Shown here one piece after another: positions 34,411 to 43,199 of a DNA stretch of 64,000 nt; the first letter of the stretch is position 1; the number at the start of each line of letters is the position of its first letter. The DNA is from Prolixibacteraceae bacterium (GTDB lineage Bacteria > Bacteroidota > Bacteroidia > Bacteroidales > Prolixibacteraceae). The notes below the pieces were generated by a model. It had not been told where the DNA came from and did no database searches. It saw only the letters and a program-made list of their open reading frames with translations. The stretch is taken from NCBI GenBank assembly GCA_019459485.1, contig JAIBEZ010000074.1, positions 1-64,000 on the forward strand, written 5' to 3'. Both the position numbers and the translations under genes were made by a program.

Positions 34411-35805
34411 ATGAAGCACATTTTATTACTTTTCACCTTCTTCGCAATCTGTTCATTGCAGGCTCAGGAAACAAAATGGCAGGGTCCTTCGGTTGACTTC
34501 AAAAATGGAAAGCTAAAAGTTTCAGACAATAAGCGTTTCCTCGAATTTGAAAACGGTTCAAAGTTCTTTTATCTCGCAGATACCGGATGGGAATTATTTC
34601 ACCGGCTTGATAAGAAAGATTCAGAAAAATACCTGGAAAACCGTCGCGAAAAAGGATTTACAGTCATTCAGGCTGTTGCTTTGGCAGAACTGGACGGACT
34701 GAATATGCCCAATATGGAAGGTGAAAAACCTTTGATAAACAACGACCTGACCAAACCCAATGAAAAGTATTTTGCTCATGTGGATTGGGTGATCAAAAAG
34801 GCTGAAGAAAAAGGAATGTTTATCGGTTTGCTTCCAACCTGGGGCGATAAAGTCGATAAACAATGGGGAGTTGGACCGGTAATTTTCAACAGGGAAAATG
34901 CTTTTCAATATGGCAAATGGATAGCAACCCGTTACAAGGATTTTCCGAACATCATATGGATAAACGGAGGCGACAGGCAAGGAGGCGGTGCGAATCTGGA
35001 AATCTGGAATGCACTGGCCAACGGAATTAAATCGGTCGATAAAAACCACATGATGACTTTTCACCCAATGGGCGGAAACAGCTCCTCAAAATGGTTTCAC
35101 AATCAGGACTGGCTCGATTTTAACATGATGCAAACCGGGCACGGAGAACGTTCGTATGCTGCCTATAAAAAATTACTGCTTCCGGATTACCAGCTTCAGC
35201 CAACAAAACCAACCTTCGACGGGGAACCGCGCTACGAAGACCATCCGCACGACTGGAAACCCGAGATTCTGGGCTGGTTTGATGATGCCGATGTCCGCCA
35301 GGCAGCATACTGGAATTTATTTTCAGGAGGTTTCGGCCATACTTACGGATGCCATGCCATCTGGCAAATGCTCACTCCTGAAAGGAAACCAGTCGGTTTT
35401 GCACGCCATACCTGGTATGACGATATGGATTTACCCGGAGCTTTTGACATGCTGAATTTACGCCGCCTGATGGAAAGCCGCCCGATGACGGAACGAATTC
35501 CATTTCAGGAATTAATAGACAACAAATACATGCCTGAAACCGATTACATTGTCGCAACCAAAGGAAAAGACTACGCTTTTGTTTACATCCCGACAGGCTG
35601 GGGAGCAAGTATTAATCTCGAAAAACTGGGATGGTCTGAATCGGCAGTTTGGTGGTTCAATCCGCGAACCGGCGAAGCAACCAAACTGAAAGAGCTTACC
35701 AATAAAGGAATTCAGGAGTTCAAACCAACCACTCAAGGTCGCGGAAACGACTGGATTTTGGTAATCGACAACAAGACTGCCGGATTCACGCCTCCGGGGA
35801 AATAA
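34411..35805 (+). CDS. Secreted glycoside hydrolase, DUF4038 / GH140-like
   Basis: 464 residues from the ATG at 34411 (MKHILLLFTFFAICSLQAQ, signal peptide); an in-frame TTG two codons earlier is unlikely to be used. The catalytic TIM-barrel has FFYLADTGWELFHRLDKKD, VDWVIKKAEEKGMFIGLLPT, FPNIIWINGGDRQGGG (acid/base-type Asp region), and PTFDGEPRYEDHPHDW (Glu region). The C-terminal part reads AFVYIPTGWGASI and WWFNPRTGEATKL, as in DUF4038/DUF5060-linked enzymes. Relatives include the apiosidase that removes apiose from pectic RG-II. The substrate here is not certain. No other pectin genes are adjacent. Confidence 0.88.
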   Translation: MKHILLLFTFFAICSLQAQETKWQGPSVDFKNGKLKVSDNKRFLEFENGSKFFYLADTGWELFHRLDKKDSEKYLENRREKGFTVIQAVALAELDGLNMPNMEGEKPLINNDLTKPNEKYFAHVDWVIKKAEEKGMFIGLLPTWGDKVDKQWGVGPVIFNRENAFQYGKWIATRYKDFPNIIWINGGDRQGGGANLEIWNALANGIKSVDKNHMMTFHPMGGNSSSKWFHNQDWLDFNMMQTGHGERSYAAYKKLLLPDYQLQPTKPTFDGEPRYEDHPHDWKPEILGWFDDADVRQAAYWNLFSGGFGHTYGCHAIWQMLTPERKPVGFARHTWYDDMDLPGAFDMLNLRRLMESRPMTERIPFQELIDNKYMPETDYIVATKGKDYAFVYIPTGWGASINLEKLGWSESAVWWFNPRTGEATKLKELTNKGIQEFKPTTQGRGNDWILVIDNKTAGFTPPGK

Positions 35806-35811
35806 AACAGA

Positions 35812-35839
35812 AATCATTTCTGCGGAATGTTCGTTTCAT
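35812..35839 (-). repeat. Partial ATGAAACGA element (copy E5), reverse orientation
   Basis: Read on the reverse strand this is a 28-nt match (two differences) to the first part of copy E3: ATGAAACGAACAT, then CCGC, then GAAATGATT. Only the 5' portion is present. It lies 6 bp after the stop of the GH140-like gene and points back into it, as copy E4 does after a different gene. An 18-codon frame opens at its ATG (MKRTFR...). Confidence 0.5.
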
Positions 35840-35918
35840 CAACCAAAATTCATTTGACTTGTTACATCTCGTAATATTTCAAACCATAACTTCTTTCTAA
35901 TCCTAAATCAAAATAACG

Positions 35919-37832
35919 ATGGTACCAAAAATTCACAGTTTAGGCGGTTACATTCACGAATATCAGAAAAGTCTTGTCAATCCGGAAGCCTTTTGGGCAG
36001 AAATTGCCGGAAACTTCTACTGGCATAAACGCTGTGACAAAGTTCTGGAGTGGGATTTTGAAGGACCTTCGGTGAAATGGTTTATAGGCGGAAAGCTAAA
36101 CATTACCGAAAATATATTTGAACGAAATCTTTACACGATTGGAAACCAGGCTGCAATTATTTGGGAACCCAACAATCCGGAAGAGCAAACCAGAACATTA
36201 ACATACAACGAATTATACAAGGAAGTCAATAAATTTGCCAATGCACTAAAAGGACTTGGAGTGCAAAAAGGCGATCGGGTGGCTATTTACATGCCAATGA
36301 TTCCTGAACTATCTATTGCAATGCTCGCCTGTGCCCGGATTGGCGCCGTTCATTCGGTGGTTTTTGCCGGATTTTCAGCAGCATCGCTGGCCGACCGTAT
36401 TATCGATGCTGAAACAAAAGTGGTATTAACCGCTGATGGGGGTTTCCGTGGTGAAAAAATCACTCCTCTTAAGAAAATTGTAGATGAAGCTTTGGAATCA
36501 TGCGACTGTGTTGAAAAAGTAGTTGTTTATCAGCGAACCAATTCTAAAGTTAACATGGTTGGCGGACGCGACATTTGGTGGCACAATGCGATTGAAGGAC
36601 AATCAGATGTTTGCCCGGCTGTAGAAACGGACGCCGAAGATAACCTGTTCATCCTCTATACTTCAGGATCGACAGGCAAGCCCAAAGGTATAGTGCATAC
36701 TGTTGCCGGGTACATGGTTTATACTGCCTATACTTTCATGAATGTATTTCAGTACAATGCCGGTGACGTTTATTTCTGCACCGCGGACATAGGCTGGATT
36801 ACAGGTCATTCGTACATTGTTTACGGCCCGTTGCTGAACGGCGCACAAACACTGATGTTCGAAGGTATTCCCACCTGGCCGGATGCCGGGCGTTTCTGGG
36901 ATATAGTTGATAAGCACAAAGTCAATCAGTTTTACACTGCCCCTACTGCGATACGGTCTTTACTGGCAATGGGCATGGAGCATATCAATGATAAAGATTT
37001 GTCATCGCTAAAAGTTTTGGGAACAGTTGGGGAGCCCATCAACGAAGAAGCCTGGCACTGGTATCACGATCACATTGGCCGAAACCGCTGCCCGATAGTA
37101 GATACCTGGTGGCAAACCGAAACCGGAGGAGTGATGATCAGTCCGATACCGGGAATTATCCCTACAAAACCGTCGTTTGCCACTTTACCTTTGCCCGGAA
37201 TTCAACCCGTAATTATTAATGGCGACAGCAAAGAATTGAGTGGTAACAGCGTAAAAGGAAACCTCTGCATCAAATTCCCATGGCCCGGAATGGCCAGAAC
37301 CATTTGGGGAGATCATGAACGTTTCAGGCAAACATATTTCTCAACCTTTAAAAATATGTATTTCACCGGTGATGGGGCACAAAGGGACGAAGACGGTTAT
37401 TACCGCATCCTTGGCCGTGTTGACGATGTGATCAATGTTTCGGGTCACCGGCTTGGAACTGCTGAAATTGAAAATGCCATCAACTCGCATCCTTTGGTCA
37501 ACGAATCGGCCGTAGTAGGTTATCCGCATCCGATAAAAGGCCAGGGAATTTATGCTTTTGTAGTTTGCGGCGAACTTTCAACCGGAGGAGAAGAAGGAAT
37601 CAGGAAAAGTATAAAAATGGCAGTTACCAATTTAATCGGACCATTTGCCCGTCCTGATCTGATTCAACTGGTTCCGGGATTACCAAAAACCCGTTCAGGA
37701 AAAATTATGCGCCGCATACTTCGGAAAGTGGCAGAAGGCGATGCCACCAACTTGGGAGATATTACTACTTTACTCGACGAAGATGTTGTTGTACAGATTA
37801 TTAATGGTGCGCTGGTAAACGTAAAGAGGTAA
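35919..37832 (+). CDS. acs: Acetyl-CoA synthetase
   Basis: 637 residues, the standard length for AMP-forming acetate-CoA ligase. Visible motifs: [20 protein letters not shown], the P-loop-like [37 protein letters not shown] (acyl-binding Trp), [20 protein letters not shown] (hinge) and the C-terminal [15 protein letters not shown], whose lysine is the acetylation target that switches these enzymes off. Converts acetate, ATP and CoA to acetyl-CoA in the cytosol. Stand-alone gene; no phosphotransacetylase nearby. Confidence 0.97.
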   Translation: MVPKIHSLGGYIHEYQKSLVNPEAFWAEIAGNFYWHKRCDKVLEWDFEGPSVKWFIGGKLNITENIFERNLYTIGNQAAIIWEPNNPEEQTRTLTYNELYKEVNKFANALKGLGVQKGDRVAIYMPMIPELSIAMLACARIGAVHSVVFAGFSAASLADRIIDAETKVVLTADGGFRGEKITPLKKIVDEALESCDCVEKVVVYQRTNSKVNMVGGRDIWWHNAIEGQSDVCPAVETDAEDNLFILYTSGSTGKPKGIVHTVAGYMVYTAYTFMNVFQYNAGDVYFCTADIGWITGHSYIVYGPLLNGAQTLMFEGIPTWPDAGRFWDIVDKHKVNQFYTAPTAIRSLLAMGMEHINDKDLSSLKVLGTVGEPINEEAWHWYHDHIGRNRCPIVDTWWQTETGGVMISPIPGIIPTKPSFATLPLPGIQPVIINGDSKELSGNSVKGNLCIKFPWPGMARTIWGDHERFRQTYFSTFKNMYFTGDGAQRDEDGYYRILGRVDDVINVSGHRLGTAEIENAINSHPLVNESAVVGYPHPIKGQGIYAFVVCGELSTGGEEGIRKSIKMAVTNLIGPFARPDLIQLVPGLPKTRSGKIMRRILRKVAEGDATNLGDITTLLDEDVVVQIINGALVNVKR

Positions 37833-37894
37833 AATAGCAATGTACAGCGGAAAAGACTCTAAATGTTCAGTAACAAATTTTGAATAAGAATTCT

Positions 37895-37902
37895 TAAATT
37901 TG
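37895..37902 (+). promoter_or_regulatory. -7 promoter element upstream of the small bicistronic pair
   Basis: TAAATTTG matches TAnnTTTG exactly. A TTTG at 37879-37882 is only 12 bp upstream, shorter than usual, so the -33 box is doubtful. Transcription would start about 15 nt before the TTG start codon of the first gene. Confidence 0.4.
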
Positions 37903-37923
37903 CTTTGACTTAAACGAAACACC

Positions 37924-38175
37924 TTGGACATTACCAAAAGACAGGAAAACGAAAAGAAATTTTCAAATTATGAAGATCTGCCAAATGGGTTTAGACTTTA
38001 TTGGTTTGAAATAGAAGGCCGCATGGGATGGAAGGCGAGATACGTTAAAATTGTTGACCAAGATGAGACAACAATCTCATTTAGACAGGAAATATATAAT
38101 GAAAATGAGTTACTTGTAGAGGTTCATGAGAAATACCCAATTGATAATGGACATATAAAAATTGTGAGACCATGA
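37924..38175 (+). CDS. Small conserved protein, first of an overlapping pair
   Basis: 83 residues starting at a TTG codon, because no in-frame ATG occurs before residue 33. Its sequence is clearly protein-like: NEKKFSNYEDLPNGFRLYWF, EIEGRMGWKARYVKIVDQDE, TTISFRQEIYNENELLVEVH, and EKYPIDNGH near the end. It looks like a compact, soluble, mostly beta protein. I recall similar small proteins with a G-x-x-GWKARYVK-D pattern paired with a second small gene, but no function. The ATG of the next gene overlaps its stop (ATGA), so the two products are made together. Confidence 0.75.
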   Translation: MDITKRQENEKKFSNYEDLPNGFRLYWFEIEGRMGWKARYVKIVDQDETTISFRQEIYNENELLVEVHEKYPIDNGHIKIVRP

Positions 38176-38435
38176 TAATAACGAAACAACAATTAGCTGT
38201 TAATTTGCTGAATTATTTACAACATAAAACCACATTGAATGATTTGGTAAATTGGGCAGAAGAAGCATTTATGGAAGGTAACATACAAGGCGAAGATCCG
38301 GAAGTTGTTCGGGATATACTTGCCCGACTTGGGTTGGCTGATGTAAAGGAATTCGGGCTATTATGGGATGATTGTAATAATTATATGAAAAAACTTGGGT
38401 ACATTCTGAAAATTGATGCCGGGTTAGTCGCCTAA
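38172..38435 (+). CDS. Small conserved protein, second of an overlapping pair
   Basis: 87 residues: MIITKQQLAVNLLNYLQHKT, TLNDLVNWAEEAFMEGNIQG, PEVVRDILARLGLADVKEFG, then LLWDDCNNYMKKLGYILKID. An all-helical acidic protein with a conserved-looking DLVNWAE motif and a DILARLGLADV segment. Overlapping coupling with the previous basic/beta-rich protein and similar sizes resembles the layout of toxin-antitoxin modules, but neither protein resembles a known toxin, so this is only a hypothesis. An immunity-like or structural pair is equally possible. Convergent with the beta-lactamase gene 25 bp downstream. Confidence 0.78.
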   Translation: MIITKQQLAVNLLNYLQHKTTLNDLVNWAEEAFMEGNIQGEDPEVVRDILARLGLADVKEFGLLWDDCNNYMKKLGYILKIDAGLVA

Positions 38436-38460
38436 TACTTTTATGAAGAATAAGTCCTGC

Positions 38461-39267
38461 CTATTCCTCCATCAGTCCCATTGATTTGAAGACCTTTTCG
38501 GTTATTCCGCGGCGACTTTCTTTGAACTTTGCTGAGTTTTCCTGAGCTGATTCAACATTGCAAACATACAGCCAGGCATTTCCGTTTTCCTCGTGGTAGC
38601 CAACCTGCCAACCAATGTTTTTTCCATCCTGAACGGTCATGCCCGTTTTTCCGCGGAAAATCCACTTGTCGGTTTGCTTTAGGATGATTAGTTTTTTAAC
38701 AAGATCGATATTTTCACTTGAAAATGGCAACTGATTGTTGAAGAAATGAATAATGAAATTCATTTGCTCCCAGGGAGTAATCCTTGAATCTCCCCAAAGC
38801 CAGAAACCATCAATGGTTTCTTTGGTGATGTCCATGCGGCCGAAATCAGATTCGTCAACATATTCTTTCATACGTTCCGGCCCAATGCGCCGTGCTACTT
38901 CCTGAAAATAAGGGACTGCAGAATATTGAATCGCTGATGCCAAAGTATGGTCTCTATTCCATTCGTCAACCGTTCGAACTACTCCATCCCATGGTATCAT
39001 CATGGTATCGCCGGTAACAACCCCGGTTTCGAGCGCAATCAAGGCATTCAGAATTTTAAACGTGGAAGCCGGAAGAAAACCTTCCTCACAGCGATGAGAG
39101 TTATAAATCTGGTAGAGATCGTTTTTCAGGTCGTACAACAAGAAGCAGCCCTGAACACCATATTCTTCAAAAAAAGGCTGGAAATTTGGCGGAACTTCCT
39201 TTTTGGCCGGCTGAATTGTGCATGAACTTACAATTGCCATGATTGCAATCAATAGATTTAACCGCAT
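38461..39267 (-). CDS. Class D (OXA-type) beta-lactamase
   Basis: About 268 residues from the ATG at 39267; a start at 39288 would add seven residues. MRLNLLIAIMAIVSSC gives a lipobox, so it is probably a lipoprotein. Class D motifs are all present: PASTFKIL (S-T-F-K, active-site Ser and carboxylated Lys), SAVPYFQEVARRIG (S-x-V), and FRGKTGMTV (K-T-G). WQVGYHEENGNAWLYV follows as expected. Such chromosomal enzymes hydrolyse penicillins and, in some groups, other beta-lactams; no spectrum can be read from sequence. A stand-alone gene, without mobile-element signatures nearby, so probably native. Confidence 0.9.
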   Translation of the reverse strand: MRLNLLIAIMAIVSSCTIQPAKKEVPPNFQPFFEEYGVQGCFLLYDLKNDLYQIYNSHRCEEGFLPASTFKILNALIALETGVVTGDTMMIPWDGVVRTVDEWNRDHTLASAIQYSAVPYFQEVARRIGPERMKEYVDESDFGRMDITKETIDGFWLWGDSRITPWEQMNFIIHFFNNQLPFSSENIDLVKKLIILKQTDKWIFRGKTGMTVQDGKNIGWQVGYHEENGNAWLYVCNVESAQENSAKFKESRRGITEKVFKSMGLMEE

Positions 39268-39486
39268 GCGAACAAATTGATTGATCATATCTTACATTTT
39301 ACAGAACCAAATCCGAAAAGTTCAAAGAGGTCTTTCAAAATTATAACTTTAATCGGTAGTATGTTTATACTTTATACAAGAATCCTAAAAACCATCAGGG
39401 AATAATATTTTGAGGTAATTCTGTTCCTATTTATTCAGGCGCTGATAACTTTATCTTCAAACTACACAGCGAAAATAAATATCGTA

Positions 39487-39513
39487 CAAAAAAAAGAGCG
39501 ACCGAAGTCGCTC
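39487..39513 (-). terminator. Terminator of the POT transporter gene
   Basis: GAGCGAC (39496-39502), a CGAA tetraloop and GTCGCTC (39507-39513) form a perfect 7-bp hairpin, with a run of T on the reverse strand beyond it. It lies 28 bp after the transporter stop codon. Confidence 0.9.
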
Positions 39514-39541
39514 AGAAAATAGATTATAGTAGAATGATATA

Positions 39542-41041
39542 CTATTTGGCAATGCGTTCGAGCCATTTTACCATAGCCAGCATTACAAACATAGACAGAA
39601 AACAAACAAGAGCAAACACACCCCAGGTGATTGAAATTGATATATTGTCATACATCATAGCTCCAAGGAACAAGGAGAAATTCCCAACCGCAGTAGCAGT
39701 TAGCCAACCACCCTGCATTAAACCTTGCATATGTGCCGGGGCAACTTTCGATACGAAAGAAATTCCAAGAGGTGAAATAAACAATTCAGCAATAGTTAAA
39801 ATAAAGTAAGTCGCAAACAATAACCAGGGAGTAACTTTTAACGATGCATCAAGACCACCCTGCGCTTCCAAATCACTCAATACCGGTAAGCCAATCGAAC
39901 CCAAAGCCATTACAATAAATGCAAGGGCTGCAATACCCATACCCATCCCAATCTTTTTTGGCGTTGATGGTACAATACCTTTTTTTTCCAGAAAGCTAAA
40001 TATGAAAATTACAAGTGGTGTGAGGAATACGACTAAGAAAGGATTGACCGACTGGAAAATTTCTGCTGATCCGAAAATACCTCCAAGCAGGGTATAATCT
40101 TTTGCAAACATAGTAAGCGTTAGTCCATTCTGATGGAATGAGAACCAGAAGAAAATAACGATACCAAAGACAGCCAGTAAAGCATAAATCCGCTGTTTAA
40201 TTTCATGTGCGTCTTGTTTGATTTGAGCAGCAGTCAAATTGGAAACAGTTTTTACTTTTGCTTTTGGAGTTGGCAAAGTATTTTTTGATATCAGAAAAAC
40301 AACAAGCGAAATTGCCATTGCAGCTACCGCAGTTAAAAATGCATAGTGAAATCCTGTATTGAAAGCATCTAAGTAACTGGTTGCAAAGTCAGACAAACTG
40401 TTCGGTATAACGCCATCGGATACTGTTTTTGCCAATTGCGAGAACTTACCTGAAGTAACTTCTTCCGACATTTTTCCATCAAGGTATTGATGACACAAAC
40501 CCGGCAATTCGGCATTATACGCATATCCCTGCATCTTAACAAAGGTATTTCTTACCCAGCTGGCCAGGAAAGGAGCAAACATTGCGCCTATATTAATAAA
40601 CATATAAAAAATCTGGAATCCGGAATCTCTTTTATTACGAAATTCATCATTATCATACATCTGTCCAACAAGGGCTTGTAAATTACCTTTGAATAAACCA
40701 TTACCAAATGCAATAACCAACAAAGCAGCCAATGCAATATATTTGGTTGTAATTAGCATTGGTATTGCTAACAATGTATAACCAACTGACATAATAATTA
40801 GACCGACTATAATGGTCCCTTTATAATTTCTTAGTTTGTCGGCGATTAAACCACCCACCAAAGCCAAAATATAAATAGAGCCATAAAAAATCGAATACAA
40901 AGCGCCGGCTTCAGTTCCTGTTAAATTAAATTTAGCCATTAAAAACAAAACCAAAATCGCCATCATAGTATAGAAACCAAAGCGTTCGCCCATGTTAGCC
41001 AATGCCGCTGCAATAAGTCCTTTCGGGTGTCCTTTAATCAT
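39542..41041 (-). CDS. POT/PTR2 family peptide transporter
   Basis: 499 residues with about 12-14 membrane helices in an MFS fold. The N-terminal LANMGERFGFYTMMAILVLF supplies the E-R-F/x-x-Y proton and peptide binding motif of proton-dependent oligopeptide transporters, followed by the RNYKGTIIVG loop and GLFKGNLQALVGQMYDN (PTR2-type GN-x-K). HQNGLTLTMFAKDYTL and AELFISPLGISFVSKVAP further support the family. It imports di- and tripeptides with protons across the inner membrane. Consistent with peptidase genes such as pepD downstream, though unlinked. Confidence 0.95.
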   Translation of the reverse strand: MIKGHPKGLIAAALANMGERFGFYTMMAILVLFLMAKFNLTGTEAGALYSIFYGSIYILALVGGLIADKLRNYKGTIIVGLIIMSVGYTLLAIPMLITTKYIALAALLVIAFGNGLFKGNLQALVGQMYDNDEFRNKRDSGFQIFYMFINIGAMFAPFLASWVRNTFVKMQGYAYNAELPGLCHQYLDGKMSEEVTSGKFSQLAKTVSDGVIPNSLSDFATSYLDAFNTGFHYAFLTAVAAMAISLVVFLISKNTLPTPKAKVKTVSNLTAAQIKQDAHEIKQRIYALLAVFGIVIFFWFSFHQNGLTLTMFAKDYTLLGGIFGSAEIFQSVNPFLVVFLTPLVIFIFSFLEKKGIVPSTPKKIGMGMGIAALAFIVMALGSIGLPVLSDLEAQGGLDASLKVTPWLLFATYFILTIAELFISPLGISFVSKVAPAHMQGLMQGGWLTATAVGNFSLFLGAMMYDNISISITWGVFALVCFLSMFVMLAMVKWLERIAK

Positions 41042-41099
41042 ATTTCAAATTTTTTAAATGAATGAATAGATTGTATAATCTAAGTTTTTGCAATTGTGG

Positions 41100-41129
41100 C
41101 AAATATAATCAAGTTTTTAAACCATACAA
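41100..41129 (-). promoter_or_regulatory. Promoter of the POT transporter
   Basis: On the reverse strand TTG (41129-41127), a 19-bp spacer and TATATTTG (41107-41100) match the Bacteroidota -33/-7 consensus, including an exact -7 box. The predicted transcript begins near 41093, giving a leader of about 50 nt. Confidence 0.7.
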
Positions 41130-41175
41130 TTGGAGTTTAATCATGTATTTACGTCTAAAAAAGTCATGCTTCAGG

Positions 41176-41328
41176 CTATAACGAAAGCAAAGAGGTTTCA
41201 TTATCAGTACCTTTGTATGATTTCAGCAAAAGTATAAAGTACAAATAACGATCTTCAATCTCTTTTTGAAACGTAGTAACTATTTTTATTATTCGTGATG
41301 AAAAATCGATCGGTAAAATTCCCTGCAT
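41176..41328 (-). CDS. Possible 50-aa small protein
   Basis: An ATG at 41328 opens a 50-codon frame ending in TAG at 41176-41178. The product begins MQGILPIDFSSRIIKIVTTF, contains EIEDRYLYFILLLKSYKG and ends LLSL; it looks amphipathic and helical. It is not recognised, has no evident ribosome binding site and sits upstream of the transporter promoter. It could be random; reported because it is the only protein-like frame in a 593-bp gap. Confidence 0.2.
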   Translation of the reverse strand: MQGILPIDFSSRIIKIVTTFQKEIEDRYLYFILLLKSYKGTDNETSLLSL

Positions 41329-41364
41329 TATCACTTTTGAGAAAGATTTTTAAGATCAGGAAAA

Positions 41365-41440
41365 ACGATGCGCATCATTTGAAAAATTGTAAGCATCGTT
41401 TTATAAAATTGTAAGCATCGTTTTAAAATTTGTAAGCATC
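41365..41440. repeat. 22-bp period array upstream of nnr
   Basis: Core words repeat at spacings of 22, 22 and 21 bp: GATGCGCATC, then three copies of GTAAGCATCGTTT separated by AT-rich linkers (TTATAAAATT and TAAAATTT). It lies about 100 bp before the nnr leader element. Same period but a different core from the other two arrays. Confidence 0.65.
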
Positions 41441-41545
41441 GTTTCGAATGGATTATAATTCATAGTTTACAGATGAGATCTTTACTTCGCAGCCAAACAC
41501 AACTTGTAACGTTTTGAATTAGTAACTTTAGACCAAATTTCACCT

Positions 41546-41606
41546 ATGAAACGAGCCATGAGAAATAATCTCACATAGACGATTGATTAACGATGGCGAG
41601 TTCCAT
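41546..41606 (+). promoter_or_regulatory. ATGAAACGA leader element, short form (copy E2, nnr leader)
   Basis: Begins ATGAAACGA, then GCCAT (41555-41559) pairs with ATGGC (41593-41597), enclosing the hairpin TGAGA-aataa-TCTCA. It ends with the conserved GAGTTCCAT and the following TGGCAATTAAAAA seen in the gldJ leader. A TTG and a TAACTTTA box at 41504-41530 could place the RNA start about 10 nt before the element. The inner hairpin sequence differs from E1 while remaining base-paired. Confidence 0.5.
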
Positions 41607-41634
41607 CTGGCAATTAAAAACAAATTAAATACAG

Positions 41635-43143
41635 ATGAAACTATTCACTTGCTCACAAATATCGGTGATTGACCAGTTGACAATGAAACTTGAACCGATT
41701 TCATCCATCGACCTGATGGAAAGGGCTTCGGATCAGGTTGCATGGTGGATTACACAACACGTTGATCACGAAAGTCCGCTTTGGTTTTTCGCCGGTCCCG
41801 GAAACAATGGCGGCGATGCTTTGGCTGTTGCCCGGATGCTGGCTTTTGCAGGCTACAATTGCACCGTTTTTCTATCCACTTTTGGTCGCGAACCAAAAGG
41901 CGATCCGGCTCTCAACCAGAAGCGTTTGGAAGAACAAAACAAAGTACTCCTGAAAAAAATAGATTCAGAAGAGACAATTCCTGAAATTCCTTCAGGAGTA
42001 ATTGTTATTGATGGATTGTTTGGTTCAGGATTAAATAAACCGCTGGATGGATTGGCTGAGAAAATTGTACGGAAAATAAATCTTTCGGGGGCAAAAGTCA
42101 TTTCAATTGATATTCCCAGTGGACTTTTGGGCGAAGACAATTCGAACAATAATTTATCTGCGATAATCAGGGCAAACCACACACTCACTTTTCAGTTTCC
42201 AAAAATCAGCTTCCTTTTTCCTGAAAACATTCAGTTTACAGGCCATTGGGAAGTACTTCCGATCGGATTATCTCATGAAGCTATCGGCCAAACAGAAAGC
42301 AATTATTTTTATCTGACCAAAGAGTACATTTCAGGAAAAATAAAAAAACGCGACAAGTTTTCGCACAAAGGAACGTTCGGACATGCTTTGCTGATTGCCG
42401 GTAGTTATGGAAAAATGGGCGCTGCTGTGCTGTCGGCAAAAGCCTGTTTGCGCTCCGGAGTTGGCTTGCTAACCAGTCATATTCCACGCTTTGGCTACGA
42501 AATAATTCAAAATTCAGTTCCCGAAGCAATGACTTCCATCGATTCATCTGAGACTGTTTTCTCAGAAGTTCCGGATTTATCTATGTTTTCTGCCATCGGA
42601 ATTGGCCCCGGACTCGATAAAAAACCAGAAACACAACTCGCATTCAAAAAGCTACTTCAGGAACAACCTAAAAGAATGGTAATTGATGCTGATGCCTTAA
42701 ATATCCTCGCCGAAAATCAGGACTGGCTGAACCTTTTACCTGAAAATTCAATTTTAACGCCACATCCCAAAGAATTTGAACGGTTGGCCGGTTTATCTGC
42801 CAATTCATTTGACCGGTTGCAGCTTCAGCTTCTGTTTTCGGCTAGATACAAAGTTATTGTAGTTGTCAAGGGGGCGCATACCTGCATCACTTTTCCGAAC
42901 GGGGAGGCGTATTTCAACAGCACCGGAAATCCGGGAATGGCAACCGGTGGAAGTGGCGACGTGCTCACAGGAATCATCCTTGGAATACTTGCTCAAAGCT
43001 ATTCTCCTGAAGACGCATCACTCGTCGGTGTCTATCTGCATGGGCTGGCAGGAGATCTTGCGGCTAACAAATTTAGCCAACAGGCAATGATCGCCGGAGA
43101 CATAATTGAACTGTTGGGGGCAGCTTTTATTCAACTTGAATAA
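41635..43143 (+). CDS. nnr: Bifunctional NAD(P)H-hydrate epimerase/dehydratase
   Basis: 502 residues combining two repair enzymes. N-terminal YjeF_N epimerase domain (about 1-215): SSIDLMERASDQVAWWI, WFFAGPGNNGGDALAVARML, VIVIDGLFGSGLNKPLDG. C-terminal ADP-dependent dehydratase domain (about 230-495): KGTFGHALLIAGSYGKMGAA, IGPGLDKKPETQ, LTPHPKEFERL, VVKGAHTCI and the nucleotide motif GMATGGSGDVLTGIILG. Together they restore damaged NAD(P)HX hydrates to usable cofactor in the cytosol. The gene is behind the short-form leader element and a 22-bp array. Confidence 0.95.
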   Translation: MKLFTCSQISVIDQLTMKLEPISSIDLMERASDQVAWWITQHVDHESPLWFFAGPGNNGGDALAVARMLAFAGYNCTVFLSTFGREPKGDPALNQKRLEEQNKVLLKKIDSEETIPEIPSGVIVIDGLFGSGLNKPLDGLAEKIVRKINLSGAKVISIDIPSGLLGEDNSNNNLSAIIRANHTLTFQFPKISFLFPENIQFTGHWEVLPIGLSHEAIGQTESNYFYLTKEYISGKIKKRDKFSHKGTFGHALLIAGSYGKMGAAVLSAKACLRSGVGLLTSHIPRFGYEIIQNSVPEAMTSIDSSETVFSEVPDLSMFSAIGIGPGLDKKPETQLAFKKLLQEQPKRMVIDADALNILAENQDWLNLLPENSILTPHPKEFERLAGLSANSFDRLQLQLLFSARYKVIVVVKGAHTCITFPNGEAYFNSTGNPGMATGGSGDVLTGIILGILAQSYSPEDASLVGVYLHGLAGDLAANKFSQQAMIAGDIIELLGAAFIQLE

Positions 43144-43199
43144 TATTTTGGCTATTTTTGGGTTTTTAACTGAATAGAAAACAATTAAATTATAGAACA

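Larger units (their letters stand above)
41042..41634. other. 593-bp divergent intergenic region between POT transporter and nnr
   Basis: From left to right it holds the transporter promoter (41100-41129), a weak 50-codon reverse reading frame (41176-41328), a 22-bp period array (41365-41440) and the nnr leader element (41546-41606), each described separately. I see no tRNA, terminator or further gene. Confidence 0.6.

Noticed and set aside
37924-38435. Confirmed toxin-antitoxin module
   Set aside because: Only size and overlap agree; no toxin fold or antitoxin DNA-binding motif is visible, so it is kept as a hypothesis and not as a call.
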